A stretch of 35,322 nt of DNA, taken from contig JANQQN010000163.1 in the NCBI GenBank assembly GCA_028289325.1, forward strand, positions 1 to 35,322. Direction: 5' to 3'. How positions within the stretch are numbered: the first letter of the stretch is position 1; each line of letters opens with the position of its first letter. The notes below the pieces were generated by a model. The model was not told the DNA's origin, did not search any database, and was given only the letters and a program-made list of their open reading frames with translations. Both the position numbers and the translations under genes were made by a program. Of this stretch, positions 6,663-19,137 are shown piece by piece. Origin of the DNA: Myxococcota bacterium (lineage in GTDB: Bacteria > Myxococcota > Kuafuiibacteriia > Kuafuiibacteriales > Kuafuiibacteriaceae).

Positions 6663-7853
6663 TCACTCCGCGAACAGCGCTTCCACGAACTCCGAGGGGC
6701 TAAAGTCCCGAAGATCCTCGACGGCCTCTCCGATGCCGACATACCGCACGGGGAGGCCGAGACTGTCGCAAATCGCCACCACCACGCCGCCCTTGGCGGT
6801 GCCGTCGAGCTTGGTCAGCGCGATGGAGGTGACGTCGACCGCGGATTTGAACTGTTCGGCCTGATTGATCGCGTTTTGGCCGGTGGTGGCGTCGAGGACC
6901 ATCATCACCTCGTGAGGAGCGCCCTCCATCGCCTTGTTCATGACCCGCCGCACTTTCTTTAGCTCTTCCATCAGGTTGACCGCCGTATGGAGTCGCCCCG
7001 CGGTGTCACACAGCACGACATCCGCTTTGTCGCGCTGGGCCTGCTGAATGGCGTCGAAGACCACCGATGCAGGATCCGCCTCGGGGGGGCCTTTGACCAC
7101 CCGGGCCCCGGCCCGTTGGCCCCAAATCTCCAGCTGTTCGACCGCCGCCGCCCGAAACGTATCCCCGGCGCCGAGGACGACCCGCTTGCCTTCCGCGGTC
7201 AGTCGGGCCGCGAGCTTGCCGATGGTGGTGGTCTTGCCCACGCCGTTCACCCCGATGACCATCACCACCGTCGGCCCCCGGGACCAGTCGATCGGTTGGA
7301 CGTCCCGGTGAACGATCTGCGCGACTTGGGCCCGCAAGCGATCCCTGACCACCGTCGGATCGGTGATCTCTTTGCTGGTCAGCGCGGTCCGCAGATCCTG
7401 GAGCAGGCGCTCGGTGGTGCGGATGCCGACATCGGACGTCACCAGAAGCGCTTCGAGCTCGTCGACCAGATCCTCGTCGAGGCTGCGCTTGAAGATGAGG
7501 TCGTTCAGGCGGGCCATGAAGCCCGTGCGGGTCTTGCTCAGCCCCTCCCGAAGAGGTTTAGGCGGCGGCGCGTCGGCGGGGGCCGCTGGTCCGGGCTCTT
7601 CGTCGTCGGGCTCTTCGTCGTCGGGCTCTTCGTCGTCGCGGGGGCCGTCAAGCGCAGTTGCGTCTTCCCCGGCGACGGATTCGTCGTCGTCGGCATCCGG
7701 CTCGAGGTCGCCGGATTCGAGCGCGTCTCGCTGCGGGCCGGCGTGCATCTCGCCGCGCGCCATTTTGCGGACGGCGAGGCCGGCCAGAACGGTGAACAGA
7801 AGGGTCAGGACCCCCAGGACCAAGCCGCCAGGGTCCACATTGGACAGATCCAC
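6663..7853 (-). CDS. ftsY: Signal recognition particle receptor FtsY
   Basis: FtsY docks SRP-ribosome complexes at the inner membrane. The 396-residue product starts with a membrane segment (LVLGVLTLLFTVLAGLAV, residues 11-28), has a long acidic linker (about 38-95) and then the NG GTPase domain: P-loop GVNGVGKTTTIGKLAA near 200-215, DTFRAAAVEQLEIW near 230, DTAGRL, TKLDGTAKGG near 344, and the closing GIGEAVEDLRDFSPSEFVEALF. The start is GTG 7853 with GGTGG upstream. The N-terminal transmembrane segment differs from E. coli FtsY, which lacks one, but occurs in other groups. smc lies 63 bases upstream on the same strand. Confidence 0.97.
   Translation of the reverse strand: MDLSNVDPGGLVLGVLTLLFTVLAGLAVRKMARGEMHAGPQRDALESGDLEPDADDDESVAGEDATALDGPRDDEEPDDEEPDDEEPGPAAPADAPPPKPLREGLSKTRTGFMARLNDLIFKRSLDEDLVDELEALLVTSDVGIRTTERLLQDLRTALTSKEITDPTVVRDRLRAQVAQIVHRDVQPIDWSRGPTVVMVIGVNGVGKTTTIGKLAARLTAEGKRVVLGAGDTFRAAAVEQLEIWGQRAGARVVKGPPEADPASVVFDAIQQAQRDKADVVLCDTAGRLHTAVNLMEELKKVRRVMNKAMEGAPHEVMMVLDATTGQNAINQAEQFKSAVDVTSIALTKLDGTAKGGVVVAICDSLGLPVRYVGIGEAVEDLRDFSPSEFVEALFAE
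7593..7637 (-). repeat. 15-bp x 3 tandem repeat in the ftsY acidic linker
   Basis: Three identical copies of GGGCTCTTCGTCGTC on the plus strand (7593-7607, 7608-7622, 7623-7637). Read on the coding strand they give DDEEP three times. This is a recent-looking, frame-preserving expansion within the disordered acidic linker between the membrane anchor and the GTPase domain. Confidence 0.9.
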
Positions 7854-7916
7854 GGGATTGCCACCTAACGACGTCGCCCGACGGGGTCAACGCTCCAGAT
7901 CTTCAGAATGGCGCCT

Positions 7917-10900
7917 TTACACCGCACGCAGCCGTCGCTTGTTCTCGACGACGTCGACGGGGACAATCTTGGATACGCCCGGGGTCTCCATCGTCACGCC
8001 GTAGAGCCGGTCGGGCAGCTCCATCGTCCGCTTATTGTGGGTGATGAGGATGAACTGGGAGATCGATGACATCTCCCGCAGCATTTCGTTGTACCGACCG
8101 ACGTTGGCTTCATCCAACGGCGCGTCGACCTCGTCGAGCAGGCAGAAGGGCGTCGGCTTGATGAGGAAGATGCCGAATATCAGGGCCACCGCCGTCAGGG
8201 CCTTCTCTCCGCCGGACAGCAGATTGACGCTCTGGAGTTTCTTGCCCGGGGGCTGAGCCAGCATCTCGATGCCCGACTCGAGCGGGTCGGACTCGTCGGT
8301 CATCACCAGCGCGCACCGGCCGCCGTTGAACAGCTTCGGGAAGATCTGCTGGAACTTCTCGTTCACGAGCCGGAACGCCTCGACGTACCGCTCCTTCGAC
8401 GTCTTGTTGATCCGCCGGATCGCGGCCCGGAGGGCCCCGATGGCCTCCTCGAGATCGCGCTGCTGGGCCATGAGGAATTCGTGGCGGGCGCTGACCTCGG
8501 CGTGCTCGTCGATAGCGGTCAGGTTGATCGGCCCGATGTTGTCCAGCTGCTTTCGGAGCTTGGAGGCGCGCTTGTGGTCTTCGGACTTCAGCGGCGCCGC
8601 GAGATGGTAGTCCACGAGGAGCGTCGTCAGGTCGAGGCGGTAGCGCTCATCGACCTGGTCGATGAGGTTGTCCTGGCCGAGCTCGTACTCGCGGACCTTC
8701 ATGACCGACTCTCCGAGCGCGGTCTTGAGCTTGTCGAGCTCGGTGCGGCGGTCTTTGAGCGTCGCTTGATCCACCTTGAGGGCGGACATGTCCGCTTCGA
8801 ACTGGGCCCGATCGGCGTTGACGGCCTCGGTGTCGACAGCGAGCTGGGTCTCGATCTCGGTCCCCTTCGTGCTGGCCGTTTCGAGCTTGCTGCTTACCTC
8901 CTTGGCTTCGCTGCGGCTTTGCTCGATGACCTCCGCCAGCTTGCTCAGCCGGGCCTCGACGTCGGTGATGCGCTGGTCGATTCGCGCCAGGTTTCGCCGG
9001 GATGAGTCCCGGCGTTCGCGGTTGGCCGCGACCTGAACTTTGATTTCGGTGACCGCGTCTTGCAGCGCCTGCACGGTCTGCTGCTGGGCTTCGACTTGGG
9101 CGCGAAAGGTCACGACTTCCGCATCGAGCCGTTCCTTTTCCGCCTCTCGCTCCGATATCGCCGCCGTGGCGGCGTCGCGTTTATCGACGAGGGCGCTCTT
9201 TCGGTCGCGAAGCGCGGTGAGCTCTTCGGCCTTGTTGTCTCTTTCGGCGCCCTCTCGCGTGGCTTCGTCCTGAAGGCGCTTGAGGTCACGTTCGAGGCTG
9301 ACGATCGACAGCTCCTCGCGATGCCGCTCCTGGGACAGGGAGCTGAGCTGGGTCTCGATATCCGTGATCCGGTGCTTGAGCGTGTTCTGTCGCTCGCTCT
9401 CCACGCTGACCTTCGCTTCGAGCCGGCGAACCGAGTCGGACAGCTCGGAGATCTCGCGTTTTTGCTTCAACAGCCCGGCCGAAACGCCCTGATGAGACCC
9501 GCCGGTGAGCACCCCGACGCCGTCGAGGATCTCGCCGCTGCGGGTCACGAACGACACGGGCGGTCCATCGTCGCGCTGCTCGGCCCACAGCCGCCGTGCG
9601 GTCTGCATATCCTCGACGACCCAGGCGTTGCCGAGAAGCGCGCGGACGACCAGCTCATAGCCGGGCTGGGCGGAGACCAGATCCGTGAGGCGACCGATGA
9701 CCTCCGGCTCATTGGGGGGCCAGGTTCGGGGGGCTGCTTCTTTCCAAGATACGTCGGAGCTCAGGTCGGCGGAGGCTTCGACGATCGGCTGGGGCACAGG
9801 AAGCTCGGTCACCATCGACGCCGCCGAACCCTCTTCTTCGTCGACCGATTCGGGGCTCGCGGCCTCCGGGCGAGTGGTCGGTGCGTCGTCTTCGGTCGTC
9901 GTCGGGCTCGCCTCGGGCGCCGGGCTTCGATCTTGCGCGCCGAAGGAAGAGGGGATGGGCGCCAGCGGCGAGGGACCGAGCGGTGACGGCGGCTCGGCCG
10001 ACCCTTGATCTTCGACGTTTTCCGGGTCCGCGGAGGCGACTTTGGTGAGGGGGATCGGGTCGCTGGGCGCCGCGCGACGGGCCGCTTGCTCGAGGTCGTC
10101 GTCGGCGCGGGGGACTTCGTCGGCCGTGGTCCCCTCGTCGAGCGCCGCGGGCGGTCCCGACGGCGGCGGCTCCGACGACACCATGATGTCCGACCGGGGC
10201 GGTTCGCGCAGCTCGAGGGGAACGAAGCTGGACCGGCCCGCATCGTGATTCTGAAGCAGGTCGATGGCCGCCACGGCGTCGGCCTGACTGTTGACGATCA
10301 CATGCTGCAGGCGCTCGCCGAGGAGGCCTTCCACCGCCGCTTCCAGCTCTGGTTCGGGGGTGATGACGTCGGCGACGAGGCCGTGTAGGCCCAGCGACGT
10401 ATCGTGCGCCTTGCGCTGCATGAGGAGACGAACGGCCTCCGTGCAGCCTTCGTAGTTCCGCTGGATCGCCTGAAGAGAGTTCAGCCGGGAACGTCCCTCC
10501 ATCAACGCCTGCTGATTCTCTTGCAGCGACTCGTCGATGAGGGCCAGCTCATCCTTCATCTGCTTGAGCAATCCTTCTTGCTCTTCGCGTCGGTCGTCGA
10601 GCCGCAGCTTCAGCTGGCGATTGCGCTCCAGCTCGCTGGCCACGTCGTTGGCCTGGGTCTCCGCCGTCCGGGCCCGCTGGGCCGCGCCCTTACGGGCCTC
10701 GGTGGCCTTGCCGATCAGCTGGTCGGTCTCCCCGTCCGATCGTTCGACGTTGGCGAGGGTGTTCTTCTGTTGCGCGATCGCCGACAGTGCTTCCACCGCC
10801 GCCTGCTTGGTGGCTTCCAGCTTCGTCTGACCTTCGGACAGCGCGGCCCGAGCCTGCTCCAAGGCCGTTGTTCGTTCATCGAGCAGCCGCTGTTCGTCGT

Positions 10901-11966
10901 CGGCCTCCTCGAGCGCTTTGCCTTGCTCGTTGGCCTCGGCTTGTTCGGCCGTCAATCCGACCAGCTCTTGCTGGAGCTTCTCTTGCTCGGCGAGCGCCTC
11001 CGTCTCGCGTTCGCTGAGGGTTTTGTTCTGCTTGTCGAGATATGCGGCGTCGTTCTTGGTCAGTGCGAGGGCCTGGCGATGCTCGTGGAGGGTGTCCTCT
11101 CGGGCCCGGAGCGCTTCGTCGCGCACGGTCAAAGCATCTTGCCGCTCGACGAGGGCGGCTTCACTCGCGGACAGCTCCTCTTCCGAGTTGTCGACGGCAT
11201 GCTGGCGTTCGATCGCGGCTCGCTCTTCGAATCCTTTCTTCGCTCGCAGCTCCAGATAGCGCTGTACCGCGGCCGAAAGGTCGAGGGTGCGCAGCTCTTC
11301 TTTGAGGCGTTTGTATCGTTCCGCCTTGTCGGCCTGGTTCTTGAGGCTTTTCAGCCGCTGGCCGAGCTCCTCGGTAAGATCGTTGATCCGCAGGAGGTTT
11401 TGCTCGGTGGCCGCGATGCGGCGCTCGGCTTGCTTTCGGCGGGCCTTGTACCGGCTGACCCCCGCCGCGTCTTCGATGAACGCGCGGCGGTCGTCGGGCT
11501 TGGCGGTCACGATGAGCCCGATCCGGCCCTGCTCGATGATCGAGTAGGCGTTCTTGCCAATGCCCGTTCCCATGAACAGGTCGAGGATGTCCCGGAGTCG
11601 ACAGCCGACCTTGTTGATCGCGTACTCGGATGTCCCGTCCCGAAAGAGTCGGCGGGTCACGCTGATTTCCTCACACCCCTGGTAGTCGGGCGGGACGAGG
11701 TTGCCGTCGTTGTGAAAGGTGATGGTGACGTCGCACAGGGACATCGGGCCTCGCGACTCACACCCCGCGAAGATGACGTCTTGCATCCCGCTACCCCGGA
11801 GGTGTTTCGCGGATTGCTCGCCCATCACCCAGCGAATCGCATCGACGATGTTGGATTTGCCGCAGCCGTTCGGACCCACGACACCCGTGATGCCCTCGCC
11901 GAAGCGAAGCACGGTGCGATCGGCGAAGGACTTGAAGCCCTGTATCTCGAGGCGTCGGATCTTCAT
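7917..11966 (-). CDS. smc: Chromosome segregation ATPase SMC with a long hinge insertion
   Basis: SMC forms a ring-shaped dimer with ScpA/ScpB and organises the chromosome. Walker A (GPNGCGKS) is at residues 31-38, long coiled coils follow, and the C-terminal head has LLSGGEKA at 1249-1256 and Walker B CLLDEVDAP near 1275. The hinge starts near 510 (LGLHGLVADVI, LGERLQHVIV, GRSSFVPLEL). About 165 residues (roughly 590-753), Pro, Ser, Glu and Ala rich and predicted disordered by eye, follow before the hinge resumes (VIGRLTDLVSAQPGYE, LLGNAWVVEDM, GVGVLTGGS). This explains the 1349-residue length against the usual 1150-1200. The ATG at 11966 gives the canonical MKIRRLEIQGFKSFAD opening. ftsY is 63 bases downstream. 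Confidence 0.97.
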   Translation of the reverse strand: MKIRRLEIQGFKSFADRTVLRFGEGITGVVGPNGCGKSNIVDAIRWVMGEQSAKHLRGSGMQDVIFAGCESRGPMSLCDVTITFHNDGNLVPPDYQGCEEISVTRRLFRDGTSEYAINKVGCRLRDILDLFMGTGIGKNAYSIIEQGRIGLIVTAKPDDRRAFIEDAAGVSRYKARRKQAERRIAATEQNLLRINDLTEELGQRLKSLKNQADKAERYKRLKEELRTLDLSAAVQRYLELRAKKGFEERAAIERQHAVDNSEEELSASEAALVERQDALTVRDEALRAREDTLHEHRQALALTKNDAAYLDKQNKTLSERETEALAEQEKLQQELVGLTAEQAEANEQGKALEEADDEQRLLDERTTALEQARAALSEGQTKLEATKQAAVEALSAIAQQKNTLANVERSDGETDQLIGKATEARKGAAQRARTAETQANDVASELERNRQLKLRLDDRREEQEGLLKQMKDELALIDESLQENQQALMEGRSRLNSLQAIQRNYEGCTEAVRLLMQRKAHDTSLGLHGLVADVITPEPELEAAVEGLLGERLQHVIVNSQADAVAAIDLLQNHDAGRSSFVPLELREPPRSDIMVSSEPPPSGPPAALDEGTTADEVPRADDDLEQAARRAAPSDPIPLTKVASADPENVEDQGSAEPPSPLGPSPLAPIPSSFGAQDRSPAPEASPTTTEDDAPTTRPEAASPESVDEEEGSAASMVTELPVPQPIVEASADLSSDVSWKEAAPRTWPPNEPEVIGRLTDLVSAQPGYELVVRALLGNAWVVEDMQTARRLWAEQRDDGPPVSFVTRSGEILDGVGVLTGGSHQGVSAGLLKQKREISELSDSVRRLEAKVSVESERQNTLKHRITDIETQLSSLSQERHREELSIVSLERDLKRLQDEATREGAERDNKAEELTALRDRKSALVDKRDAATAAISEREAEKERLDAEVVTFRAQVEAQQQTVQALQDAVTEIKVQVAANRERRDSSRRNLARIDQRITDVEARLSKLAEVIEQSRSEAKEVSSKLETASTKGTEIETQLAVDTEAVNADRAQFEADMSALKVDQATLKDRRTELDKLKTALGESVMKVREYELGQDNLIDQVDERYRLDLTTLLVDYHLAAPLKSEDHKRASKLRKQLDNIGPINLTAIDEHAEVSARHEFLMAQQRDLEEAIGALRAAIRRINKTSKERYVEAFRLVNEKFQQIFPKLFNGGRCALVMTDESDPLESGIEMLAQPPGKKLQSVNLLSGGEKALTAVALIFGIFLIKPTPFCLLDEVDAPLDEANVGRYNEMLREMSSISQFILITHNKRTMELPDRLYGVTMETPGVSKIVPVDVVENKRRLRAV

Positions 11967-12224
11967 GGTCCAGGACGACCACTACTCCTCAAGGCTCGGT
12001 TTATCAACCCACTAGGTAGTGCGGTGATCAAGTGGAGCACGCTACATCTTGTGGTAGCCGGGAAAAGAAGCGTTCCCACCAACGGAACTGAGCGCAGAAT
12101 TGCGTGGGCGGTGTCGATTGCTGCGCCGCACCAGCGGAGCGCGGGCCCCGAGGTGTGCAAATAGGAGACGCAGTGGCGCAATGCGCGACGGTCAATTGTG
12201 GGGAAGGGTAGGGCAGTGCGGGTT

Positions 12225-13061
12225 TTAGCGGCCGCGGAGAAGGGCTTCGAACCTCGGGTCCTGGCGGAGAAGCTGGAACATGCGGTCGCGCTCCGCCCAT
12301 GACGATACTCGGGCCGGCTCGAGCTCCAGCGCCCGCGATAGGGGTTCGAGCGCGTCTTCCGGCCGGTCCCAGGCCGCGTAGAGGGCCGCGAGGTGGTACT
12401 GCGCGAGCACCTCGTCCGGATTGATCTCCTGCGCCTTCAGAAAGGCGCGCTCCGCCTCTTCGTAGAAGCCCTGATGGCAGTAGGCGATGCCCAGATCGAT
12501 GGCCGCGTCGATGTTGTCCGGCTCGGCCTTGGTCACTTCCTTGAGGTGGCGGATGGCCTCGGCATATTCACCGATGTCGATCAGCGACGCCGCCAGCTCT
12601 TGGTGCGCGCCGAGGTCATCGGGGTCCAGCCGACACGCGGTCCGGAACTCGGCGATGGCCTTCTCGTGTTCCCCCGCGTCGACGTAACAGAGGCCGAGAT
12701 TGACGTGCGCGTCGGGGTACTCGTACTCGAGCGCGATCGCGGCCTTGTACTCCTCGATGGCCATCTCCAGGGCCTGGCTGCTGAGGAAACACGCGAGATT
12801 GTAGTGGGCGGTGGGGCTGTCCGGTTCCAGGCGGATCGCCTCGAGGTACTCGCGCAACGCGGGCAGGTACTGCCGCTGCTCCGAGTAGACGGTGGCGAGA
12901 TTGTCGTGCGCGTGGGCCGATTCCGGGTCTAACTCGATGGCCCGCTGAAAAGCACGAACCGCCTCGTCCAACCACTTGCGGTCCGCCGCTTCAATGCCGC
13001 GGGCATTGAACTGGTCGCTCTCCATTTGGCGACGCAGGCGTTCCTTGTCTTCCTCGCTCAT
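12225..13061 (-). CDS. TPR-repeat protein
   Basis: A 278-residue soluble protein with no signal peptide, made of about six tetratricopeptide repeats after a charged N-terminus (MSEEDKERLRRQMESD). Typical repeat halves are WLDEAVRAFQRAIELDPESA, LPALREYLEAIRLEPDS, MAIEEYKAAIALEYEYPD, EKAIAEFRTACRLDPDDL, YAEAIRHLKEVTKAEPDN and YEEAERAFLKAQEINPDE. The end (RMFQLLRQDPRFEALLRGR) is a common cap in TPR proteins. TPRs bind other proteins; the partner is not indicated. It lies 258 bases upstream of smc on the same strand; that gap includes a weak GGGAA/TTCCC hairpin and no gene that I could support. Confidence 0.92.
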   Translation of the reverse strand: MSEEDKERLRRQMESDQFNARGIEAADRKWLDEAVRAFQRAIELDPESAHAHDNLATVYSEQRQYLPALREYLEAIRLEPDSPTAHYNLACFLSSQALEMAIEEYKAAIALEYEYPDAHVNLGLCYVDAGEHEKAIAEFRTACRLDPDDLGAHQELAASLIDIGEYAEAIRHLKEVTKAEPDNIDAAIDLGIAYCHQGFYEEAERAFLKAQEINPDEVLAQYHLAALYAAWDRPEDALEPLSRALELEPARVSSWAERDRMFQLLRQDPRFEALLRGR

Positions 13062-13429
13062 GGCCTATCGAGGCGGATACCGACCCGCTCGGAAGCCGTC
13101 AACGGCCACAACCGCTCACGCGTCCCTGAGAAGTGTTCTGCGTACCGTTCGCTACACATGACCGGGGGTTTCGTCGCAATTTAAAACGAGGTCGAGGATG
13201 GTCGACGGGACAACCAGGCCCGTTCCAAGGGACGGCGCACGGCCGGCTACGGTCCGTCGCCGGCTCCCAGACGCCTTCATGCGGGCCAGAGCCGGCGGTC
13301 AAGCAAGATTGCAAGTCCACCCAGGGGTCACGGGGCGAGAACGCTCTTCAGCGAACCCATGTCATGAGGTGTAGGTCGTCTCGCTTCAAGTCGAGTCGAG
13401 CGAGAGTGAGCGGGTCAGAGTGACGAAGC
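13062..13429. other. 368-base region without a supported gene
   Basis: This lies between the TPR gene and the small RHH gene, both on the minus strand. Open frames here look like random high-Arg/Ser translation. The only structure noted is a 7-bp inverted repeat (TCTCGCT 13379-13385, AGCGAGA 13399-13405) downstream of the RHH gene, without a T-run. No tRNA arm pattern (GGTTCGAATCC type) was seen. The TPR promoter probably lies here but I could not pick it out. Confidence 0.5.
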
Positions 13430-13633
13430 TCAGTCGGAATCCCGATTGGAGGAAGATGACTCCAGAACGTCGTTCACCGACGGAAAGCGCATGATTTCCG
13501 TACGAGCGATGCGCCACGCTTGCTGTACGATCCACGACAGCGAACGATCCTGACGGTTCGCCTCGTCCTGGATCTCTTTGAGCATCTCCTCGGGAAAGTA
13601 CAGAGACTGCTTACGCTTGTCCGTGTTCGCCAT
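13430..13633 (-). CDS. Small ribbon-helix-helix-like protein (TIGR04563-type)
   Basis: A 67-residue protein: KRKQSLYFPEEMLKEIQDEA gives the strand and first helix, and RQDRSLSWIVQQAWRIARTE the turn and second helix, as in MetJ/CopG-type ribbon-helix-helix DNA-binding proteins. The sequence strongly resembles a family of short proteins I remember from myxobacterial genomes (TIGR04563), present there in several copies; this needs a search. The ATG at 13633 follows GAGGAG at proper spacing. Upstream are a good promoter and an inverted repeat that could be its own operator. The tail (LESSSSNRDSD) is probably disordered. A role as dimeric transcription regulator is inferred from the fold pattern. 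Confidence 0.85.
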   Translation of the reverse strand: MANTDKRKQSLYFPEEMLKEIQDEANRQDRSLSWIVQQAWRIARTEIMRFPSVNDVLESSSSNRDSD

Positions 13634-13655
13634 TCGCTCCTCATTCGGCTGTTTC

Positions 13656-13687
13656 GGAAGTGCGGGGTGGAAAAAATGACCACTTCC
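13656..13687 (-). promoter_or_regulatory. Inverted repeat in the RHH gene leader, candidate operator
   Basis: GGAAGTG (13656-13662) and CACTTCC (13681-13687) form a perfect 7-bp inverted repeat with an 18-base spacer that contains a T-run on the transcript strand. It starts 22 bases before the RHH start codon and lies just downstream of the predicted transcription start (near 13698). It could be an autoregulatory operator or a leader hairpin. Confidence 0.45.
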
Positions 13688-13704
13688 TTGGGCCGACCGT
13701 GCGG

Positions 13705-13733
13705 ATGATGGAGTCGATAGGCGTTGCTGTCAA
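13705..13733 (-). promoter_or_regulatory. Sigma-70 type promoter for the RHH gene
   Basis: On the minus strand a perfect -35 box TTGACA (13733-13728) is followed after 17 bases by CATCAT (13710-13705), four of six matches to TATAAT. The predicted transcription start near 13698 would give a leader of about 65 bases to the RHH ATG at 13633. It is the only exact TTGACA with correct spacing I found in an intergenic region of this window. Confidence 0.6.
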
Positions 13734-13923
13734 GAACGTGGCCCCCGCGTCGTTCGTCGACGCAGGAGGACGTATTGCGGCGTCCATAGCGGTGGCGCCA
13801 GCTGATCCGCGGGCCGGGTCGGCAACAAAAAAATGAGTCTTGCGATGCGTGCTCAGCGGTCGGGTGCTCGAATTACTGCGTGATTATCGAGTGGCGACGA
13901 CGTGCTCGATCGACGCACACGGA

Positions 13924-13940
13924 GTTCTTCGCAGAAGAAC
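13924..13940 (-). terminator. Hairpin just after parE
   Basis: GTTCTTC (13924-13930), a 3-base loop and GAAGAAC (13934-13940) form a perfect 7-bp stem starting six bases after the parE stop codon. There is no U-run after it on the minus strand, so it may be an incomplete terminator or an mRNA 3'-end stabiliser. Confidence 0.4.
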
Positions 13941-13946
13941 GGGTGA

Positions 13947-18205
<4,259 letters not shown>

Positions 18206-18338
18206 TTGTTCAGGGCCCTTATCGGTGAAGCCGATCGCGGTCAACTTCTCGAATGTACGGGTGGGGCGAACCGAGACCTCGAAGCGCGATTTCTCGGATT
18301 ATGAAACAGCCGTTGACCGGCAGCCCGGGGGGCGATGG

Positions 18339-18372
18339 CTTTGGTTGCCGCTCGAGCGAGCGGCGACCAAAG
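18339..18372 (-). terminator. Strong hairpin downstream of sdhB
   Basis: On the minus strand CTTTGGTCGCCGCTC (18372-18358), a 4-base loop GCTC and GAGCGGCAACCAAAG (18353-18339) form a 15-bp stem with one mismatch. It begins eight bases after the sdhB stop. No U-run follows, so factor-independent termination is not certain, but it cleanly separates the sdh operon from parC. Confidence 0.6.
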
Positions 18373-18380
18373 AGGATGGG

Positions 18381-19124
18381 TCAGCCCAGAAGCTTGGCCT
18401 GCCAGTAGTCTCGGTTCATCCGAGCGATGTTGCTGACGCTGATGCCTTTCGGGCACGCGGCCTCGCACTCCTCGGTGTTGGTGCAGGAGCCGAAGCCCTC
18501 GGCATCCATCTGCTCCACCATCTTCAGCACCCGTTCGCTGCGTTCGGGCTGACCCTGCGGCAAATGGCCGAGATGACTGACCTTGGCGCTGGTAAACAAC
18601 ATCGCCGAGGCGTTCTTGCAGGACGCGACGCAAGCGCCGCATCCGATGCAGGCGGCGGCCATGAACGCTTCGTCGGCGTCGTCCTTCTTGATCGGCAGCG
18701 CGTTGGCATCGGGAGCCGCACCGGTGTTGACGGAGACGAAGCCGCCGGCCTGAATGATCCGGTCGAAGGCCGAACGGTCGACGATCAGGTCCTTGACGAC
18801 CGGAAACGCCTGGGCGCGGAACGGTTCCAGGGTCAGCGTCTCGCCGTCCTGGAACTCCCGCATGTACAGCTGGCACGTGGCTCGTCGGACCCCCGGACCG
18901 TGGGCGAGACCGTTGATCACCATCCCGCACGTGCCGCAGATGCCCTCGCGACAGTCGGAGTCGAAGGCGATGGGGGTCTCACTCTTGGCCTCCAGGCCGT
19001 CGTTGAGCACATCCAGCATCTCCAGGAACGACGAGTCGGGAGACACGTTTTCGACCTGGTGAGTCGTGAATTGGCCCTGTCCATCCGGGCCGTCCTGTCG
19101 CCAAACGCGAAGGGTAAACTTCAT
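18381..19124 (-). CDS. sdhB: Succinate dehydrogenase / fumarate reductase iron-sulfur subunit
   Basis: The electron-transfer subunit of complex II, on the cytoplasmic face of the inner membrane, passing electrons from FAD in SdhA to SdhC. The 247-residue product has the plant-ferredoxin-type 2Fe-2S site (Cys58, Cys63, Cys66, Cys84; [11 protein letters not shown]). The 4Fe-4S and 3Fe-4S ligands follow: Cys159, Cys162, Cys165 and Cys169 ([11 protein letters not shown]), then Cys214, Cys220 and Cys224 ([12 protein letters not shown]). GAGGATC lies just before the ATG, 13 bases after sdhA. The shape ([16 protein letters not shown]) is that of menaquinone-linked type B enzymes with a single b558 subunit. 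It is last in the operon C-A-B. Confidence 0.96.
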   Translation of the reverse strand: MKFTLRVWRQDGPDGQGQFTTHQVENVSPDSSFLEMLDVLNDGLEAKSETPIAFDSDCREGICGTCGMVINGLAHGPGVRRATCQLYMREFQDGETLTLEPFRAQAFPVVKDLIVDRSAFDRIIQAGGFVSVNTGAAPDANALPIKKDDADEAFMAAACIGCGACVASCKNASAMLFTSAKVSHLGHLPQGQPERSERVLKMVEQMDAEGFGSCTNTEECEAACPKGISVSNIARMNRDYWQAKLLG

Positions 19125-19137
19125 CGCTTTCAGATCC

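Larger units (their letters stand above)
13634..13946. other. 313-base gene-free region holding the RHH gene promoter
   Basis: This lies between the small RHH gene and parE. On the minus strand it contains a promoter-like TTGACA/CATCAT pair (13705-13733) and an inverted repeat (13656-13687), and next to parE a short hairpin (13924-13940). The middle part (about 13740-13920) holds no supported gene, only an A-run at 13827-13833. Confidence 0.55.

Noticed and set aside
12001-12031. Possible smc promoter (TTGATC, 19 bases, TGATAA on the minus strand)
   Set aside because: Spacing is too long and both boxes are imperfect; not strong enough to list as a feature.
10404-12164. 586-residue plus-strand open frame opposite smc
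   Set aside because: Antisense shadow of smc in a high-GC region; the minus strand encodes clear SMC motifs throughout.
13260-13330. tRNA-like stretch (GCAAGTCCACCCAGGGG) in the gap after the RHH gene
   Set aside because: No T-arm GGTTCGA-type motif, no acceptor pairing and no CCA end.
18298-18303. CATAAT on the minus strand as a -10 box for parC
   Set aside because: No acceptable -35 at 16-18 bases upstream.
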